Shown one piece after another: positions 33,933-43,351 of a stretch of DNA of 48,170 bases (the stretch's first letter is position 1; the number at the start of each line of letters is the position of its first letter). This DNA is from Chthoniobacter flavus. GTDB lineage: Bacteria > Verrucomicrobiota > Verrucomicrobiia > Chthoniobacterales > Terrimicrobiaceae. The DNA lies in the NCBI GenBank assembly GCA_945883435.1, contig CAMCXK010000015.1, positions 1 to 48,170 on the forward strand, given 5' to 3'. The notes beneath the pieces were generated by a model. That model was not told where the DNA came from. It was given only the letters and a program-made list of their open reading frames with translations, and did not search any database. Made by a program: the position numbers and the translations under genes.

Positions 33933-35015
33933 ATGAGCGACCAACCACATGTCAAATTGTTCATTCCCGGCCCGATCGAGGTGTCTGAAAAAACCTATCG
34001 CGCGATGTGCGCTCCGATGATCGGCCACCGCGGCGGGGAGTTCAAAAAACTCTACGCCGGCATCCAGCCACGGCTGCAAACCCTCTTTGGAACCTCCCGC
34101 CCGGTATTTCTCTCCACCTCGTCGGCCTGGGGTGTCATGGAGGGCGCCATTCGCAATCTCACGGCGAAAAAGGTTTTGAACTGCATGTGCGGCGCGTTTT
34201 CCGACAAGTGGTTCGATGTGGCCAAGCGCTGCGGCAAGGACGCGGAGGCCCTTCAAGTCGAGTGGGGATGCTCGATCGAGCCGGACATGATCCGCGCCAA
34301 ACTGGCCACGGGGGCTTTCGATTCCCTTACCCTCATTCACAATGAAACCTCCTGCGGCGTGCGCAATCCGCTGCCGGAAATCGCCGCCGTCCTGCGTGAA
34401 TTTCCCGAGGTGATGTTCATCGTGGACAGCGTATCCTCGTTTTCCACCCAGCCGGTTCCGATGGACGAACTTGGCATCGATGTGCTCCTGACCGGCAGTC
34501 AAAAAGCCCTGGCCCTTCCGCCCGGACTCGCCCTCTTCGCCGTGTCCGAACGCGCCCAGCAGCGCGCCGCCGCCCAACCGGGGCGCGGATATTACTTCGA
34601 CTTTGTGGAATTCGCCAAAAACCAGGAGCAGGACATGACCCCCAGCACGCCCGCGATTCCGTTGATTTATGCTTTGGCCTCGAAACTCGACGACATCTTC
34701 ACCGAAGGCGTCGAGGCCCGCCACGCCCGCCATGCGGCGCTGAATGCCCAGGTTCACGAGTGGGTTCGCGCCCGGGGCTTCGAATTTTTCGCTCCCGAGG
34801 GACGCCGTTCGATCTCGCTCACCTGCGTGAAAAACAACCGTGGCCTCGACATCGCCGCTTGGATCAAGCGCCTCCGCGAAAAACACCGTTTCGCCATCGA
34901 CGGCGGTTACGGCAAACTCAAAGGCCACACGTTCCGCATTTCCAACATGGGCGACGAAACCCCGGACACCATCGCCACCCTGCTGGCCGCCCTCGACGAT
35001 ACGCTGGAGGGGTGA
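33933..35015 (+). CDS. Class V aminotransferase (alanine/serine-glyoxylate type)
   Basis: 360 residues. PLP-binding K191 in TGSQKALALPPGLA, D165 in FIVDSVSSFSTQPVPMDELGID, substrate-phosphate-region IPGPIEVS and GHRGGEF at the N-terminus. The IVDSVSS and TGSQKAL motifs place it with alanine-glyoxylate/serine-pyruvate aminotransferases; a role in serine synthesis as an alternative phosphoserine aminotransferase is possible. Cytoplasmic. Stands alone, divergent from holA. Confidence 0.9.
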   Translation: MSDQPHVKLFIPGPIEVSEKTYRAMCAPMIGHRGGEFKKLYAGIQPRLQTLFGTSRPVFLSTSSAWGVMEGAIRNLTAKKVLNCMCGAFSDKWFDVAKRCGKDAEALQVEWGCSIEPDMIRAKLATGAFDSLTLIHNETSCGVRNPLPEIAAVLREFPEVMFIVDSVSSFSTQPVPMDELGIDVLLTGSQKALALPPGLALFAVSERAQQRAAAQPGRGYYFDFVEFAKNQEQDMTPSTPAIPLIYALASKLDDIFTEGVEARHARHAALNAQVHEWVRARGFEFFAPEGRRSISLTCVKNNRGLDIAAWIKRLREKHRFAIDGGYGKLKGHTFRISNMGDETPDTIATLLAALDDTLEG

Positions 35016-35086
35016 GGGGTCGACTGCGAGTGACCGCGCCTGAAATCCCTTGCTGAATCTTCAGTGAAGTTGGTAGGAATTCTCTC

Positions 35087-35581
35087 GTGAAAAGTTACAA
35101 AAATACCCTCATTGCCATAGGTGGATGCCTTTCGCTCGTCAGTTGTGCCAGCATTGTTAGTAGCCCGAATCGCATGGTGACGATCACCAGTAATCCTACT
35201 GGCGCGGAGTTCGTCGTTAAACGGAATAACGGATTATCCGTCAGTAGCGGCGTGACCCCTGCAACCATTACTTTAAATTCCGCGGCAGGATATTTTCAGC
35301 CAGCAAAATATGTTGTTGAATTCAAGCGTAAGGGCGAGGTCCAATCTATTCCAATCAGCGCCAGCTTGAACGGATGGTATATCGGAAATTTGTTCTTCGG
35401 CGGATTAATCGGGTTGCTTATTGTAGACCCTGCGACAGGTGCAATGTGGAAGCTTGACGACACGGTGATCGCAACGTTTCAGCACACGGCTACACTAAAG
35501 GAAGGCATTAAAGAACTTCGAGTGGCGCACATCGACGATGTGCCAGTGCACTTGCGCGGCAACTTGGTCGCTGTCCGTTAA
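35087..35581 (+). CDS. Small lipoprotein, unknown function
   Basis: 164 residues from a GTG at 35087 with AGGA 8 nt upstream. Lipoprotein signal with lipobox LVSC (about 17-20). RMVTITSNPTGAEFVVKRN resembles the PEGA-type surface repeat. A hydrophobic Gly-rich segment GNLFFGGLIGLLIVDPATGAMWKL follows (about 105-128), as in some glycine-zipper or Bor-like lipoproteins. Codon use is less GC-rich than in the neighbours, which hints at acquisition. A terminator follows directly. Confidence 0.75.
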   Translation: MKSYKNTLIAIGGCLSLVSCASIVSSPNRMVTITSNPTGAEFVVKRNNGLSVSSGVTPATITLNSAAGYFQPAKYVVEFKRKGEVQSIPISASLNGWYIGNLFFGGLIGLLIVDPATGAMWKLDDTVIATFQHTATLKEGIKELRVAHIDDVPVHLRGNLVAVR

Positions 35582-35604
35582 AAAACCAATTTTGCAGCCC
35601 AAAC

Positions 35605-35633
35605 CAAAGCCATCCGAAAGGGTGGCTTTTTTG
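35605..35633 (+). terminator. Rho-independent terminator
   Basis: Hairpin AAAGCCATCC-GAAA-GGGTGGCTTT followed by a T-run, 24 nt after the lipoprotein stop. Confidence 0.82.
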
Positions 35634-35733
35634 TTGGATGAGTCTCTCGATTTCTTCTCGCACGCCCCGCGCACGGGGTTGTTGCGTGAGCGGGATTGAT
35701 TCCGCGCGGGTTCACTGATTGGCTCGCCATCTC

Positions 35734-37641
35734 ATGCCTGCCGCTCCGCCACGTTCGTCGTCCTCTCTTGGCCTTGCCCTGCTGGCGCTGGGGGTGGTTT
35801 TTGGCGACATCGGGACAAGCCCGCTTTACGCCTACCAGACGGCCATCGGCATAGCCGGGGCCGGGGCGGCTTTGGGTGTGGCGTCGCTGATCGTCTGGAC
35901 CATCGTTCTGGTGGTGGGGGTGAAATACACCGCGCTGGTGATGCGGACCGACTACCACGGCGAGGGTGGAATCTTCGCGCTGATGGCGCGGTTTTTCAAC
36001 GGGCGCCCTCCGGCCGATTGCAGCCGCAAGTGGTTTCCGGTGATGCTGGTTTTTGGTGCGGCTCTGTTGTTCGGTGATGGAGCGATCACGCCCGCCATTT
36101 CCGTTTTGAGCGCCATCGAGGGCCTGGCCGCCGTGGATCCGGGCTGGGACCGTCTGGTGTTGCCCTTGACCGCCGGCATTCTGCTGGTGCTGTTTGCGGC
36201 GCAGTCGTTCGGGACCGGGCGATTGGGCGTGGTTTTCGGGCCGGTGATGGTCCTGTGGTTCGCTTCGATCGGTCTGGCGGGGGCGGTGCAAATCGCGCTC
36301 GCACCCGGTGTTCTTGCGGCTTTGAATCCCTGGCTGGCCATCGAAACGCTGGCGCGCGGCGGCTGGGGCTCCTGGGCACTGGTGGGGGCTGCCGTGTTGG
36401 CGGTGACAGGCGCCGAGGCCCTCTACGCCGACCTCGGGCACTTTGGCCGCCCGGCGATTCTCCGGGCTTGGAGGTATCTGGTTTTTCCCGCGCTGGTATT
36501 GAACTATCTCGGCCAAGCGGCTCTGGTGCTGCAGTCGCCCGATGCGGCGGCGAACACCAATCTCTTTTTCCTGCTGGTGCCGAATGGCCACCTGCGGGGA
36601 GCCATGGTGGTATTGGCCACGGCTGCCACGGTGATCGCCTCGCAGGCGCTCATCAGCGGGGTTTTTTCACTCGCCAGCCAGGCCATGGACCTCGGTTACC
36701 TGCCCCGGCTTTTCGTGCGGCATACGAGCGCTGTCACAAGGGGGCAAATTTACATTCCGGTGGTCAATTTCCTCCTTGCCGCGCTGTGTCTGATGTTGGT
36801 GTTCAGCTTCCGCACCAGCGAGTCGCTGGCGAGTGCCTATGGAATTGCGGTCACCGGGGCCATGGCGATCACGTCCGTGGCATTTTTCATGGTGAAGAAA
36901 AATCAGCCCGGGGCCCCGCTTGGGCGCTGGCTGGCGGTCTTGGCGGGTCTTCTGGTGCTCGATCTGTCGCTTTTCGGGGCGTCTCTCACGAAGTTGGAGG
37001 GCGGCGGTTTTGTGCCGATCCTGATCGCGCTGGCCGTCTCGCTTGTGTTGCTGACCTGGAGCAAGGGCCGCAGCCTCGTGCAGGCCGCGATTCAAAAATC
37101 CGCCTGTCCGCCTGCCGAGTTGGCCCGCCGCCTTGCTTCCGGGGATACGCCCCGCGTGCCCGGCACCCACGTTTTTGTGCTCCGCATGGCATCGCCCGAC
37201 TACGGCGTGGCGCGCGTGCTGGAGCAACGCCGCCGCAACCAGGTTCTCCCCCAGGCGGTGGTGATTCTCGAACTCGAGGCCGATTGGCACGATGCCACCG
37301 CGGCGGTCGGGGCGATCGAGGTCACGCCACTTCCAGCCGGCCTCTGGCAGGTGCGGGCGACCCACGGCTACATGGTCGAACCGGATGTCCCGATGATTCT
37401 TGAAAAAGCCCGCGTGGAGCATGGCGTCGAGCTTCCGGCGGGTCCGGTGTTTTATTTTCTCTGCCAGGAAATCATTCAGACCTGCACCGGCCGCCAAATG
37501 CGGCACTGGGAAAAGCTCTTGTTTGGATTCCTGTCCCGCAATGTCCTTCCCGGGCCAGATTACCTCTCCATTCCTCCCGACCAACTGATTGTTTACAACT
37601 GGATCCTGCGCCTCGCACCCTCGGATGGCGCGTGTCCGTGA
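35734..37641 (+). CDS. kup: Potassium uptake protein Kup
   Basis: 635 residues from the ATG at 35734; a TTG at 35719 is the in-frame alternative. Twelve membrane helices, beginning with the Kup signature GVVFGDIGTSPLYAYQT, then YTALVMRTDYHGEGGIFALMAR and LFGDGAITPAISVLSAIEG. The C-terminal 150 residues form the soluble domain usual for Kup (FVLRMASPDYGVARVLEQRR). A proton-coupled potassium importer in the inner membrane. It converges on tonB. Confidence 0.95.
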   Translation: MPAAPPRSSSSLGLALLALGVVFGDIGTSPLYAYQTAIGIAGAGAALGVASLIVWTIVLVVGVKYTALVMRTDYHGEGGIFALMARFFNGRPPADCSRKWFPVMLVFGAALLFGDGAITPAISVLSAIEGLAAVDPGWDRLVLPLTAGILLVLFAAQSFGTGRLGVVFGPVMVLWFASIGLAGAVQIALAPGVLAALNPWLAIETLARGGWGSWALVGAAVLAVTGAEALYADLGHFGRPAILRAWRYLVFPALVLNYLGQAALVLQSPDAAANTNLFFLLVPNGHLRGAMVVLATAATVIASQALISGVFSLASQAMDLGYLPRLFVRHTSAVTRGQIYIPVVNFLLAALCLMLVFSFRTSESLASAYGIAVTGAMAITSVAFFMVKKNQPGAPLGRWLAVLAGLLVLDLSLFGASLTKLEGGGFVPILIALAVSLVLLTWSKGRSLVQAAIQKSACPPAELARRLASGDTPRVPGTHVFVLRMASPDYGVARVLEQRRRNQVLPQAVVILELEADWHDATAAVGAIEVTPLPAGLWQVRATHGYMVEPDVPMILEKARVEHGVELPAGPVFYFLCQEIIQTCTGRQMRHWEKLLFGFLSRNVLPGPDYLSIPPDQLIVYNWILRLAPSDGACP

Positions 37642-37668
37642 GTCGAACCTCCATCCCGGGAATATCGG

Positions 37669-38316
37669 TTACCGATCGAGGCTGAAATTCACCGGCACTT
37701 CGACAACGCCAGGCGCCGGCAGTCCCCCGACGGTGCGTGGTTGGAACCGCCACTTCTTGACCGCGCGGAGGGCCGCTTGATCGAGCACGCCGAATCCCGA
37801 ACCGCGGGCGATCGACACCTTGGTGGCCTGCCCGGCGGGTGAGACCTCGACGCGCACAATCGTCCGGCCCTCCCAGCCTTTCTGACGGGCCAATTCGGGA
37901 TAAGCCGGCGCGGGATTGTTCAAGACCAGAGGTGCGGGAACATGGGCCGTTCGAGAGGTCTGGGGCTTGGATGACCTGGCCACGGGCTCTGGGGGGGAAT
38001 GTCTTTTGGGCGGCGCCTCTGCCACTTCCTGAATGCGTTCGGACTGCGCCTGTGGCTCGGGGAGCGGTTCCGGCACGGGCTCAACCGCAGGCTCGGGAAG
38101 TGGCACCGGTTCGGGGACCACATCTTGCGGGGGGGCGTCCATTTCCCGCGCGTCGGGCGGGGACTGTTGCTCCAGCAGAAAAATCTCGGTGGTTTCCACG
38201 GGCTGGCTCTTCCTCGGTGGAGCAAGGCGCGGCACGCCTTTTTGCAACACCCACAAATGCAACCCCAGCGAAACAGCCACCAGAGCGGGAAACAGGAACG
38301 AGGCGGCGTTTCGCAT
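37669..38316 (-). CDS. tonB: TonB family energy-transducing protein
   Basis: 215 residues. One N-terminal membrane helix (about 8-24), a Pro/Glu-rich spacer across the periplasm (about 50-125), and the TonB C-terminal domain (YPELARQKGWEGRTIVRVEVSPAGQATKVSIARGSGFGVLDQAALRAVKKWRF). It transmits the proton gradient to outer-membrane receptors. Last gene of the exbB-exbD-tonB operon. Opposite the Fur-box-flanked receptor gene, so it probably powers that receptor. Confidence 0.95.
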   Translation of the reverse strand: MRNAASFLFPALVAVSLGLHLWVLQKGVPRLAPPRKSQPVETTEIFLLEQQSPPDAREMDAPPQDVVPEPVPLPEPAVEPVPEPLPEPQAQSERIQEVAEAPPKRHSPPEPVARSSKPQTSRTAHVPAPLVLNNPAPAYPELARQKGWEGRTIVRVEVSPAGQATKVSIARGSGFGVLDQAALRAVKKWRFQPRTVGGLPAPGVVEVPVNFSLDR

Positions 38317-38328
38317 CGTGAAGCGGCT

Positions 38329-38724
38329 TCAGCGGGCGGGATCGTGAACCAGATGCAATTGCCGCGCCCCCGCGGCCCGGGCCCGGCCGATCCATTGCAG
38401 AAACAAACCATAATCGACCGACTGGTCGCCCCGGAAATGAACCGTGTCTGTGGCATTCGATTCCAATTCCCGCCGCAGAACCTGCTCGAAATCTCCGTCA
38501 CCCACCTCTGTTTCGGCGACAAAAACCCGCCCCTCGCGGTCGAGCGATACCAGGACCCTCGCGGAATCCATCACCTCTCCCGAGGCCGCCTGCGGCAGGT
38601 TCAAAGGCACCGAGGGCGGCACAAAACTGGACGTGAGCATGAAAAAAATCAGCAGCAGAAACACGACATCCAACAACGGTGCCATATCGATCGACAGGCC
38701 AGGGCGCTTGGGGCGTTGAAACAT
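38329..38724 (-). CDS. exbD: ExbD-type proton channel subunit
   Basis: 131 residues from the ATG at 38724. A single membrane helix with the essential Asp (MAPLLDVVFLLLIFFML, D19) and a small periplasmic domain. With ExbB it forms the proton-driven motor for TonB. Starts 1 nt past the exbB stop. Confidence 0.93.
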   Translation of the reverse strand: MFQRPKRPGLSIDMAPLLDVVFLLLIFFMLTSSFVPPSVPLNLPQAASGEVMDSARVLVSLDREGRVFVAETEVGDGDFEQVLRRELESNATDTVHFRGDQSVDYGLFLQWIGRARAAGARQLHLVHDPAR

Positions 38725-38725
38725 C

Positions 38726-39418
38726 TCAAGCCACCGAGTTGAAATCCCCGGCCGTCTCGGTCCGTTGCGCCAAAGTAGTGGATCCCACCGGACAGGCTGT
38801 CGAACACGAGGGTTGCAAGACGTCGTCCAGTGCCGTGACGGCCAACTCCATGCGCCGGGCGATTTTGTCGGCCACACTGTCGTAGGCGTGATACGCCGCC
38901 ATGCAAGGAATCGCCACCAGCAAGCCAAAGACCGTTGTCAGCAACGCCTCCCAAATGCCGCCTGCCAGATCCGAAGGTTTGGGCGCCCCCTGCAATCCCT
39001 CGATCCCCGCAAAGGCCACCACCATGCCGGTGACCGTTCCCAGCAATCCGACCAGCGGCGCCAAATGCGAGATCGCCGCCAGCACCCGCAAGCGCCGCTC
39101 CACCGACTCGAGCACCAGCGCCCCCGCCCGCTTCACATTGTCCACCCTCACCTTCGCAGGCCGGCCAAGATTTTCCAAATACACCTCGACCACCCGTGCC
39201 ACCGGATGCCGGCACCGCGCCGCCATCTCCCGCGCCCCGTCGATCCGCCCGGCTTCCACCTCCTTCAACACTCGATCCAACCACCGGTCGGGAGCGAAGC
39301 CATACGACAGATAGACCATCCCCCGCTCCAGAATCACCGCCACTCCTGCCACCGAAAATACCAACAACACCCACATCAGCGGCCCCCCTTTCGTCATGTA
39401 AATCGTCAAACTCTCCAT
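38726..39418 (-). CDS. exbB: ExbB/MotA/TolQ-type proton channel subunit
   Basis: 230 residues with three membrane helices. The conserved LAAISHLAPLVGLLGTVTGMVVAFAGIE and GGIWEALLTTVFGLLVAIPCMAAYHAYDSVADKIARRM segments are the TolQ/ExbB core. First gene of the tonB operon, read away from the Fur-box-like sites. Confidence 0.94.
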   Translation of the reverse strand: MESLTIYMTKGGPLMWVLLVFSVAGVAVILERGMVYLSYGFAPDRWLDRVLKEVEAGRIDGAREMAARCRHPVARVVEVYLENLGRPAKVRVDNVKRAGALVLESVERRLRVLAAISHLAPLVGLLGTVTGMVVAFAGIEGLQGAPKPSDLAGGIWEALLTTVFGLLVAIPCMAAYHAYDSVADKIARRMELAVTALDDVLQPSCSTACPVGSTTLAQRTETAGDFNSVA

Positions 39419-39460
39419 CCCGGCACCCTACAACTTCTTTTTTCCAAGTGTCAGCTCGAA

Positions 39461-39479
39461 AACGAGACTCAATCTCAAA
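39461..39479. promoter_or_regulatory. Fur-box-like inverted repeat 1
   Basis: GAGA-N5-TCTC core at 39464-39476 within AACGAGACTCAATCTCAAA. Arms of 4 bp only; it shares the GAGA/TCTC core with site 2. Confidence 0.5.
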
Positions 39480-39490
39480 ATTTGTTTGCG

Positions 39491-39509
39491 AATGAGACCG
39501 ATTCTCATT
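39491..39509. promoter_or_regulatory. Fur-box-like inverted repeat 2
   Basis: AATGAGA-N5-TCTCATT, seven-base arms perfect, the size and style of a 19-bp Fur box. It lies 16 bp left of the first possible receptor start codon. Confidence 0.65.
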
Positions 39510-39543
39510 AAAGATCGGTGGCGATATGTGTATTCGATCAACA

Positions 39544-41715
39544 ATGAAGGTGGCGGTAGCCGCTTGGGGACTGGCCATTGCGGGAGGCATGGGGGGGCTT
39601 CGGGGGCAGGAGGTGGTGGAGCAAATGCCGGAGGTGCAGGTGCGGGCCGACTACGACCGCGAGGTGCAGGGGTTTTTTTTACCGGATGTGCAGGGCACGA
39701 AAATCCACGCGGGGAAAAAAACCTCCCATATCGATCTGGAGGACCTGCCTGAGATCAGTATGGACAATTTCAGGCAAGCGATCGCAAAAACGCCTGGACT
39801 GGTGCTGGCGGAGGAAAGTTCGCCATTGGTGAGCATCGGCTACCGGGGCTTCAACCCGCACCGCATGATGTTCCTGCAAGTGCTTGAGGACGGGATTCCA
39901 ATTCATGCGGACATGTATGGCTATGCGGAGTCCTACTACACGCCTCCTTTGGATGCGGTGGAGAGCATCGAGTTTGTGCGCGGCGGCGCGGCCCTCATGT
40001 ATGGACCGCAGCCGGCGGGGGCCATGAATTTTCTCATGAAAAAACCGCCGCTCGACACACCGTTCGAGCTGCAATCGACCAACATCATCGGCAGCTTCGA
40101 TCTGTATTCAAATTTCACCTCTTTTGGAGGCACGGTGGGCCGGTTTGGATATTCGGGCTACTACGACCACCAGCAAACCGACGGCTTCCGCGCGGCCAAC
40201 AGCGATTTTTTCCTGAACGCCTGGGGAGGCACGTTCGCGCTGGATGCCACAGGACCGCTGCGCACCTACCTGAATGTGACAGCATATGACGAGACGCATG
40301 GCGAACCGGGCGGAACAACACTGGCGAAGGGCCCGAATGCGGTGAACTACGACACCGACCGGTTTGGCACGTCGCGCTTCCACGACCGGATGCGCATCAG
40401 CCGTTACGCGGTGTCGCTCATCAACGAGTGGGATGTCTCCGAGACCACGCTGGCGACGTTTCGCACCTGGTGGACGTATTACCAGCGTTTCAGCCGGCGG
40501 CAAAACGGCGGGGGATTCGGCACCCTGCCCACCGGCCCCGCAAGCCGCACCAATCAGATCGAGAACCAGCAATTCTACAACTTCGGGTTCGAGCCCCGCC
40601 TCAGCCACAACTGGGAATGGCTCGACAACACACACACGTTCGCCGGGGGCATGCAGTTTTACTACAACTGGTCGCCGATGCTTCAGCAGCAGGGGAACTC
40701 GCCCACCGCCACGAGCGGCTCGACAGTCAACCAAAGCAACCGTGAAAGCGTGTCCTACAGCCTGTTTGCTGAAAACCTCTTTCAATTCGGCCAATTCTCG
40801 ATCACGCCGGGCTTCCGGCTGGAAAACATTTGGCAAAGCGTCAACGAGTTGGTGAACCGCAGCTCCTTCCAGACCGGTGCCCCCCTGCAGGACGAGACGC
40901 TTTACAACTTTGCGCCGCTTTTTGGCCTCGGCCTGGAATACGAATTCACGCCCGAGGTGGCGATTTACGCCAACGTCTCGCAAGCCTACCGCCCCCCGTT
41001 TTTCACCCAAGCCGTGCCCGTCAACCCGAACACCCGTGTGGCCGGCAACCTTCAGGAGGCCACCATCGTGAACTACGAAGTCGGCTTTCAAGGCACGCCC
41101 AAATCCTGGCTCACTTGGGACACCAGCTTTTTCCTGATCGACAATTCCGACCAGATCGGCACCCGCGGTGTCAACGAGGGGCCGATCACAACCGTGATCG
41201 AAAATGCGGGCCGCTCGGTTGTTTACGGTTGGGACCTCTTTGCCGAGGTGGATTTCGTGGGTCTTGCCGAGGAATATGGTCGCCCTGCACGCACGCCGGC
41301 CGCGCCGGGAAGCTGGGTGGACCGCTATGGATCACTCGCCGCATTCACCGCCCTCACCCTGCAAAGCGGTCAATTCATCAACGGGCCCTTCGAAGGAAAA
41401 ACTCCGCAATACCTTTCCGACTACGTGCTGCGGTTCGGCCTCACCTACAATTGGCAGGACCGCCTGAAACTTGCCCTGCTTGGCAACTTCAACGGGGCCA
41501 CTTATGCCGACGACAACAACTCCGGCCGGTTTTTCATCCCCGCCTACAATGTGTGGGATTTCACAGCCGAAGCCAAAGTCTGGCGGGACAACGTGAGCCT
41601 CATCGCGGGCATCAACAATCTCTTCGGCGCGCAATACTACGCCCGCATCCGGTCCGACGGCATCGACCCCGCCGCGCCCACCAACTGGTATGCCGGCGTG
41701 AAAGTGGAATTCTAA
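39544..41715 (+). CDS. TonB-dependent outer-membrane receptor (iron-siderophore type)
   Basis: 723 residues from the ATG at 39544, where a good signal peptide starts (1-22); ATG 39526 would add six residues. Plug domain about 40-165 with VSIGYRGFNPHRMMFLQVLEDGIPIHADMYGYAESYYTPPLDAVESIEFVRGG and GPQPAGAMNFLMKKP, as in FecA-like ferric-citrate/siderophore receptors. The rest is a 22-strand barrel ending in the aromatic KVEF. It imports a large ligand across the outer membrane with TonB energy. Fur-box-like sites in front suggest repression by iron. Followed by an ABC transporter in the same direction. Confidence 0.93.
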   Translation: MKVAVAAWGLAIAGGMGGLRGQEVVEQMPEVQVRADYDREVQGFFLPDVQGTKIHAGKKTSHIDLEDLPEISMDNFRQAIAKTPGLVLAEESSPLVSIGYRGFNPHRMMFLQVLEDGIPIHADMYGYAESYYTPPLDAVESIEFVRGGAALMYGPQPAGAMNFLMKKPPLDTPFELQSTNIIGSFDLYSNFTSFGGTVGRFGYSGYYDHQQTDGFRAANSDFFLNAWGGTFALDATGPLRTYLNVTAYDETHGEPGGTTLAKGPNAVNYDTDRFGTSRFHDRMRISRYAVSLINEWDVSETTLATFRTWWTYYQRFSRRQNGGGFGTLPTGPASRTNQIENQQFYNFGFEPRLSHNWEWLDNTHTFAGGMQFYYNWSPMLQQQGNSPTATSGSTVNQSNRESVSYSLFAENLFQFGQFSITPGFRLENIWQSVNELVNRSSFQTGAPLQDETLYNFAPLFGLGLEYEFTPEVAIYANVSQAYRPPFFTQAVPVNPNTRVAGNLQEATIVNYEVGFQGTPKSWLTWDTSFFLIDNSDQIGTRGVNEGPITTVIENAGRSVVYGWDLFAEVDFVGLAEEYGRPARTPAAPGSWVDRYGSLAAFTALTLQSGQFINGPFEGKTPQYLSDYVLRFGLTYNWQDRLKLALLGNFNGATYADDNNSGRFFIPAYNVWDFTAEAKVWRDNVSLIAGINNLFGAQYYARIRSDGIDPAAPTNWYAGVKVEF

Positions 41716-41738
41716 CCCTTGGCAACCCCGATACCGAG

Positions 41739-42656
41739 ATGCACTCTTCGTTCATGAAATCCCACACGGCCCGCCGCCCGTTGGTCCCGCTTCTGAAAAC
41801 ACTCGCGCGAGCCTGTGTTTTGGCCGCGGCGCTTTTCCCCGCGTTGGCGGCCCATCCATTGCCGGAATCCGTGGTGATCGCTCTGAAGCCGGACAAAAAT
41901 CCCGACAAAATGCTGGCGGAGCGCGAGGGCCTGTCCGCCGCCTTGGGAAAAATTCTGGGACGGCCGGTGAGGGTGATTGTGCCATTGTCGGCGACGGTCA
42001 TCATCGAAGGCTTGGCAAACGGCTCGATCGATCTTGGCTGGTTGAGCGCGACCGACATGGTGCGGGCCCGCGACGCCGGTGCGGCCGATCTCTTGCTGGT
42101 GGGCGAGATCGACGGGCGTCGCGACTACTCGAGCCTCTGGCTGTGTCTGGCGGACAAGCCTTACGAATCCATCAAGGATTTGCGCGGCAAACCGGTGGCA
42201 TTTGCCAGTCTCACCAGCACCTCCGGTCATTTGATTCCCCGGCTGGATCTCAAAAAGCAGGGCTTGATCCAACGCGATCCGGCGGAGTTTTTCGGTGCGG
42301 GAAATGTCTGGTTCGGGACCGGTTACATGAGTGCTGTCGAGCGTGTGCTCTCAGGCGAAGCGGAGGCGGCGGCCGTGAGCGATTACGTGTTCGAAAAAGA
42401 CCAATACATGACACCCGGGCAAAAGGCCCGGGTCCGCATCCTTGCCCGCCAAGGCCCGGTGCCTACGCATGTCATGGCGGTCTCCGCCCGCCTCGATGCG
42501 GCCGCCCGCGAATCTCTGCGGGACGCCCTGTTGAAGTTCACCGCTTCCGGTTCGCCACTGTGCGAGGCCGTGTTCACCTCCCCGCTTGTTCCTGCCGATG
42601 CGACCGCACACCTCCAGCCGATCGTCGAAGCGCTGGCCATCCTCCCGCCTCCATGA
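41739..42656 (+). CDS. PhnD-like periplasmic binding protein
   Basis: 305 residues from the ATG at 41739 (in-frame ATG at 41754 also possible). Signal peptide about 1-38. The mature part follows the phosphate/phosphonate-binding (PhnD) fold: PLSATVIIEGLANGSIDLGWLSATDMVRA, LRGKPVAFASLTSTSGHLIPRLDLKKQG and GYMSAVERVLSGEAEAAAVSDYVFEK. The real ligand is unknown; PhnD-like proteins also serve other anions. Starts 23 nt after the receptor stop and overlaps the ATPase gene by 4 nt. Confidence 0.87.
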   Translation: MHSSFMKSHTARRPLVPLLKTLARACVLAAALFPALAAHPLPESVVIALKPDKNPDKMLAEREGLSAALGKILGRPVRVIVPLSATVIIEGLANGSIDLGWLSATDMVRARDAGAADLLLVGEIDGRRDYSSLWLCLADKPYESIKDLRGKPVAFASLTSTSGHLIPRLDLKKQGLIQRDPAEFFGAGNVWFGTGYMSAVERVLSGEAEAAAVSDYVFEKDQYMTPGQKARVRILARQGPVPTHVMAVSARLDAAARESLRDALLKFTASGSPLCEAVFTSPLVPADATAHLQPIVEALAILPPP

Positions 42657-43351
42657 CCGAGCCCCAACTCCGCATCCAAGGCTTGGGCGTCGAACGCCAA
42701 GGGCGCCCGGTTCTCCAGGATCTCGATTTGAGCCTGCCCCGTGGCAGCTTTGTCTCGGTCGAGGGACGCTCGGGCGTGGGGAAGACCAGTCTTCTGTCTT
42801 GCTTGGCGGGTCTTCTCGAACCATCCCGCGGCCGTATTTCCTACCGCTGCCTGCAAGGCTGCGAACACTCTCCGGGCGAGTTTCGCCAACGCCTCGGCTG
42901 CGTCTTCCAGCATTTTGCCCTGAGTCCCAATGCCAGCGTTCAAACCAATGTGCTTTGCGGTCTCCTCGGCCGCCACTCGTCTTTCCGCACGCTGTTCGGA
43001 TTTCCTGCGGCTGACCAGCGCCTTGCGCTCGATCTTTTGGAAAAACTCGGTCTCGCCGGCCTCGCGTCCCGACCGGTCGCCCGGATCTCCGGCGGGGAGC
43101 GCCAACGCACGGCCGTCGCCCGGGCCCTCATCTCGAATCCCGAATGCCTTCTCGCCGACGAACCGGTCTCGAACCTCAATCCCGACCTGGCCCGCCAGGT
43201 TCTCGGGTTGCTCAAATCCCACTGTGCCGCCGCCCGCTGCACCGTCATTTGCGCCCTGCATGATCCCGAGTTGTGCGAGGAATTCGCCGATGTGCGCCTT
43301 CGGCTGCGCGGAGGCCGCGATTGGGAACTCACCGCCCGCTCGACTCCGTGA
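42653..43351 (+). CDS. PhnC-like ABC transporter ATPase
   Basis: 232 residues from the ATG at 42653. Walker A GRSGVGKTS, signature ISGGERQRTAVARAL, Walker B CLLADEP, and VSNLNPD with ALHDPEL as the switch histidine. The VSNLNPDLARQVLG type D-loop region is PhnC-like (SLDP/NLNP). Drives import with the permease encoded next; 4-nt overlaps on both sides show strict coupling. Confidence 0.9.
   Translation: MTEPQLRIQGLGVERQGRPVLQDLDLSLPRGSFVSVEGRSGVGKTSLLSCLAGLLEPSRGRISYRCLQGCEHSPGEFRQRLGCVFQHFALSPNASVQTNVLCGLLGRHSSFRTLFGFPAADQRLALDLLEKLGLAGLASRPVARISGGERQRTAVARALISNPECLLADEPVSNLNPDLARQVLGLLKSHCAAARCTVICALHDPELCEEFADVRLRLRGGRDWELTARSTP

Larger units (their letters stand above)
39419..39525. promoter_or_regulatory. 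Divergent promoter region of exbB-exbD-tonB and the receptor operon
   Basis: 107 bp between divergent starts, AT-rich, holding two inverted repeats of Fur-box type centred at 39470 and 39500, 30 bp apart. It should control both transcripts together. Confidence 0.65.

Noticed and set aside
37641-37650. tRNA T-loop-like string (GGTTCGACT on the minus strand)
   Set aside because: No acceptor stem, anticodon arm or space for a tRNA between kup and tonB.
42143-42652. Long upstream extension of the PhnC-like frame
   Set aside because: It overlaps the PhnD-like gene in another frame; the ATPase domain begins only at the ATG 42653 with the ATGA overlap.
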